Source: Cytophagales bacterium (GTDB taxonomy: Bacteria; Bacteroidota; Bacteroidia; Cytophagales; Cyclobacteriaceae). Taken from it: a stretch of DNA of 7,725 bases. The position numbers and the translations under genes are program-made. The stretch covers positions 1-7,725 of the forward strand of contig DPLR01000189.1 of the NCBI GenBank assembly GCA_003541895.1. Direction: 5' to 3'. Under the pieces are notes generated by a model. That model made no database searches, was not told the DNA's origin, and saw only the letters and a program-made list of their open reading frames with translations. Shown piece after piece: positions 6,502 through 7,725 of the stretch (the first letter of the stretch is position 1; the number at the start of each line of letters is the position of its first letter).

Positions 6502-6810
6502 TTAATATTCTTGGAGTAAGGTATTGAAAACAATGTGTCGGTCTTTGTACCGATTGCGGAGTTCCTCTATTAAGACTTTGCCATCATTGTTGAGGTAATG
6601 AACAATTTTATCTATTCCCTCAGAAAAATGTTGAATGCTATAGGATGCGGAATTATCCTCTGCCTCATGAGTAAGCCCTTTGTAAATTTTATAATCGGTA
6701 AAAGCGCCTGATTGCATGGCCTTCGGGAGGTAATATTCTTTCATCCAAGTTAGCCATTCAGTCTCAAGTTCTTTATCAATTCCAATTGTAGCATTGTATA
6801 GAAATTTCAT
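6502..6810 (-). CDS. DUF4286 family small protein
   Basis: A 102-residue protein with no signal peptide or membrane segment, so probably cytoplasmic. It matches my recollection of the DUF4286 family (about 100 residues, ferredoxin-like size): N-terminal YNATIGID, then WLTWMKEYYLP (19-29), SYSIQHF (56-62), and a C-terminus of the form RYKDRHIVFNTLLQEY. The family has no established biochemical function. Its ATG overlaps the stop codon of the upstream dehydrogenase-like gene by four bases (ATGA, 6807-6810). The two are therefore almost certainly co-transcribed and translationally coupled, and may act in the same process. It faces the acetyltransferase gene convergently. Confidence 0.8.
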   Translation of the reverse strand: MKFLYNATIGIDKELETEWLTWMKEYYLPKAMQSGAFTDYKIYKGLTHEAEDNSASYSIQHFSEGIDKIVHYLNNDGKVLIEELRNRYKDRHIVFNTLLQEY

Positions 6811-7725
6811 TTTTCGTTTGCGTAATCGGTTAAGTAAGAAAAGTGCTTAGTTAGTTTTCCATCTTTTGCTATGGTGGCTCGTTCTATTACTTCTTCGTTA
6901 TCACTTATTAAAAGCGGTTTTAAGATTTTATCAATTAAGTCACGGCCAAATTCTTCAGATGCGCTCATTGGGAGCTCACAAGGAAGGTTGTCAACAGCCA
7001 TAACAGTTATAAAATTTTTATTCGATAGAGGTGGATGAGTAGAATCTGTTTCTGGATCATAATCGTAAAGCGGATCGGCAATTGTACTTGGCTTTTTTGT
7101 GGTTGGTATGGAACCGCTGATGTCACAAGTGATGTCTGCTACAATTTTGGTTTTAAATGACGAATTCATCATGTCTTCTGTAGTGAAAAGTACTGGCGCT
7201 TTCGGGTTCCAAAATGCGCCAGCAATTAGAAGATCAGAAACCATCATGAATTTGGAGAAATTTGAATTGTATAATTCAGGGTTTTTATGGAACTCTTCTC
7301 GATTAAAATGCCCTCCATCTTTTCTTAGGTGATATTCACCACTGCTCAGTTGTACATAAACTGCTTCGTTGAAGTCTGTGCTAAGAAATTCCGCTGCGTT
7401 CACTTTGCGAATCCCTGCAGTGTCCAGTGTTTCCATCGCACCTTTGGCCACACGCCCTGCTCCAGTCAATACGATCTTGATGGGTGGCAATTTCACCTTG
7501 CGAAGTTCAAGTTTTAAATCGTTAATATCGAAACATTCAAATGCTCTTCGTAGCGAATAATTTTTATAACGGTTTCCATAAACCCATAGACCATTATAGG
7601 CTCCAACAATTCCTGCGTAACGACCAAAGGCAACGAGCCTGTTTCCTTGTGTATCCTTTAGAGCTTCATAATCAATAAGCCTAATTTTTTTCTTTAGAAC
7701 TTCTTGCAGCAAACCTCGGTTGTAG
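6807..7725 (-). CDS. Saccharopine-dehydrogenase-like NAD(P) oxidoreductase (5' end outside window)
   Basis: The minus-strand frame is open to the window edge, reading YNRGLLQEVLKKKIRLIDYE from 7724. The true start lies beyond it, and roughly the first 100 residues of a protein of about 400 are missing. The visible part contains the Rossmann nucleotide-binding motif VLTGAGRVAKGA (around 7437-7472) and the segment ADITCDISGSIPTTKKPSTI with ADPLYDY (7059-7139). It also has AVDNLPCELPMSASEEFG. These are features of the lysine-forming saccharopine dehydrogenase (LYS1)/alanine dehydrogenase-like family common in Bacteroidota. The chemistry would be NAD(P)-linked oxidation of an amino acid or saccharopine-type secondary amine. 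Whether it really uses saccharopine cannot be told from this sequence. Its TGA overlaps the ATG of the DUF4286 gene. Its promoter is outside the window. Confidence 0.82.
   Translation of the reverse strand, partial: YNRGLLQEVLKKKIRLIDYEALKDTQGNRLVAFGRYAGIVGAYNGLWVYGNRYKNYSLRRAFECFDINDLKLELRKVKLPPIKIVLTGAGRVAKGAMETLDTAGIRKVNAAEFLSTDFNEAVYVQLSSGEYHLRKDGGHFNREEFHKNPELYNSNFSKFMMVSDLLIAGAFWNPKAPVLFTTEDMMNSSFKTKIVADITCDISGSIPTTKKPSTIADPLYDYDPETDSTHPPLSNKNFITVMAVDNLPCELPMSASEEFGRDLIDKILKPLLISDNEEVIERATIAKDGKLTKHFSYLTDYANEK

Noticed and set aside
7099..7560. Plus-strand open frames opposite the saccharopine-dehydrogenase-like gene
   Set aside because: They overlap the nucleotide-binding and conserved regions of the minus-strand gene and encode nothing recognisable.
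1..7725. CRISPR arrays, insertion sequences, tRNA or rRNA genes
   Set aside because: No direct-repeat arrays, transposase-like frames, terminal inverted repeats or tRNA-like cloverleaf sequences were seen on either strand by eye.

Overview
The window is a stretch of a Bacteroidota chromosome. It carries the core operon of the type IX secretion system (T9SS) and gliding motility apparatus, followed by a small set of metabolic genes. The evidence for the phylum is the gene order porP-gldK-gldL-gldM-gldN, AT-rich leaders with no clear Shine-Dalgarno sequence, and TAnnTTTG-like -7 elements. GldL lacks the four-residue insertion I recall between its two membrane helices in Flavobacteriia, and porP is directly linked to gldK. 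Both point towards Cytophagales or a neighbouring order rather than Flavobacterium, but this placement is an inference.

Layout, left to right. Bases 1-93 hold the last 30 codons of an upstream plus-strand gene, probably uroporphyrinogen-III synthase (hemD). Bases 94-207 hold no gene but have a candidate promoter. Then come porP (208-1182, outer-membrane PorP/SprF protein), gldK (1322-2446, lipoprotein with an FGE/SUMF1-like fold), gldL (2504-3325) and gldM (3367-4959), which together form the inner-membrane proton-driven motor, and gldN (4971-5942, periplasmic ring partner of GldK). A strong intrinsic terminator (5964-5988) closes the operon. Six bases later starts a GNAT acetyltransferase of the spermidine/spermine N-acetyltransferase type (5994-6461). 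A hairpin lies between it and two convergent minus-strand genes: a small DUF4286 protein (6502-6810) and a saccharopine-dehydrogenase-like NAD(P) oxidoreductase (6807-7725), whose N-terminus lies beyond the window. These last two overlap by ATGA.

How the genes work together, from knowledge of the families: GldL (a pentamer around a GldM dimer) converts proton flow into rotation of GldM. The GldM periplasmic domain contacts the GldK/GldN ring under the outer membrane. PorP/SprF proteins sit in the outer membrane and help export or anchor T9SS substrates. The residues implicated in the motor's proton path (GldL Tyr21, Lys35, His38, Glu53; GldM Arg9) are all present, so the motor looks functional. 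The downstream genes have no evident connection to secretion.

I do not see a clearly undescribed system here. The points most worth a second look are a 56-residue tandem repeat in the cytoplasmic tail of GldL, a perfect inverted repeat just upstream of gldK, a terminator abutting the acetyltransferase start codon, and the translationally coupled DUF4286/dehydrogenase pair.
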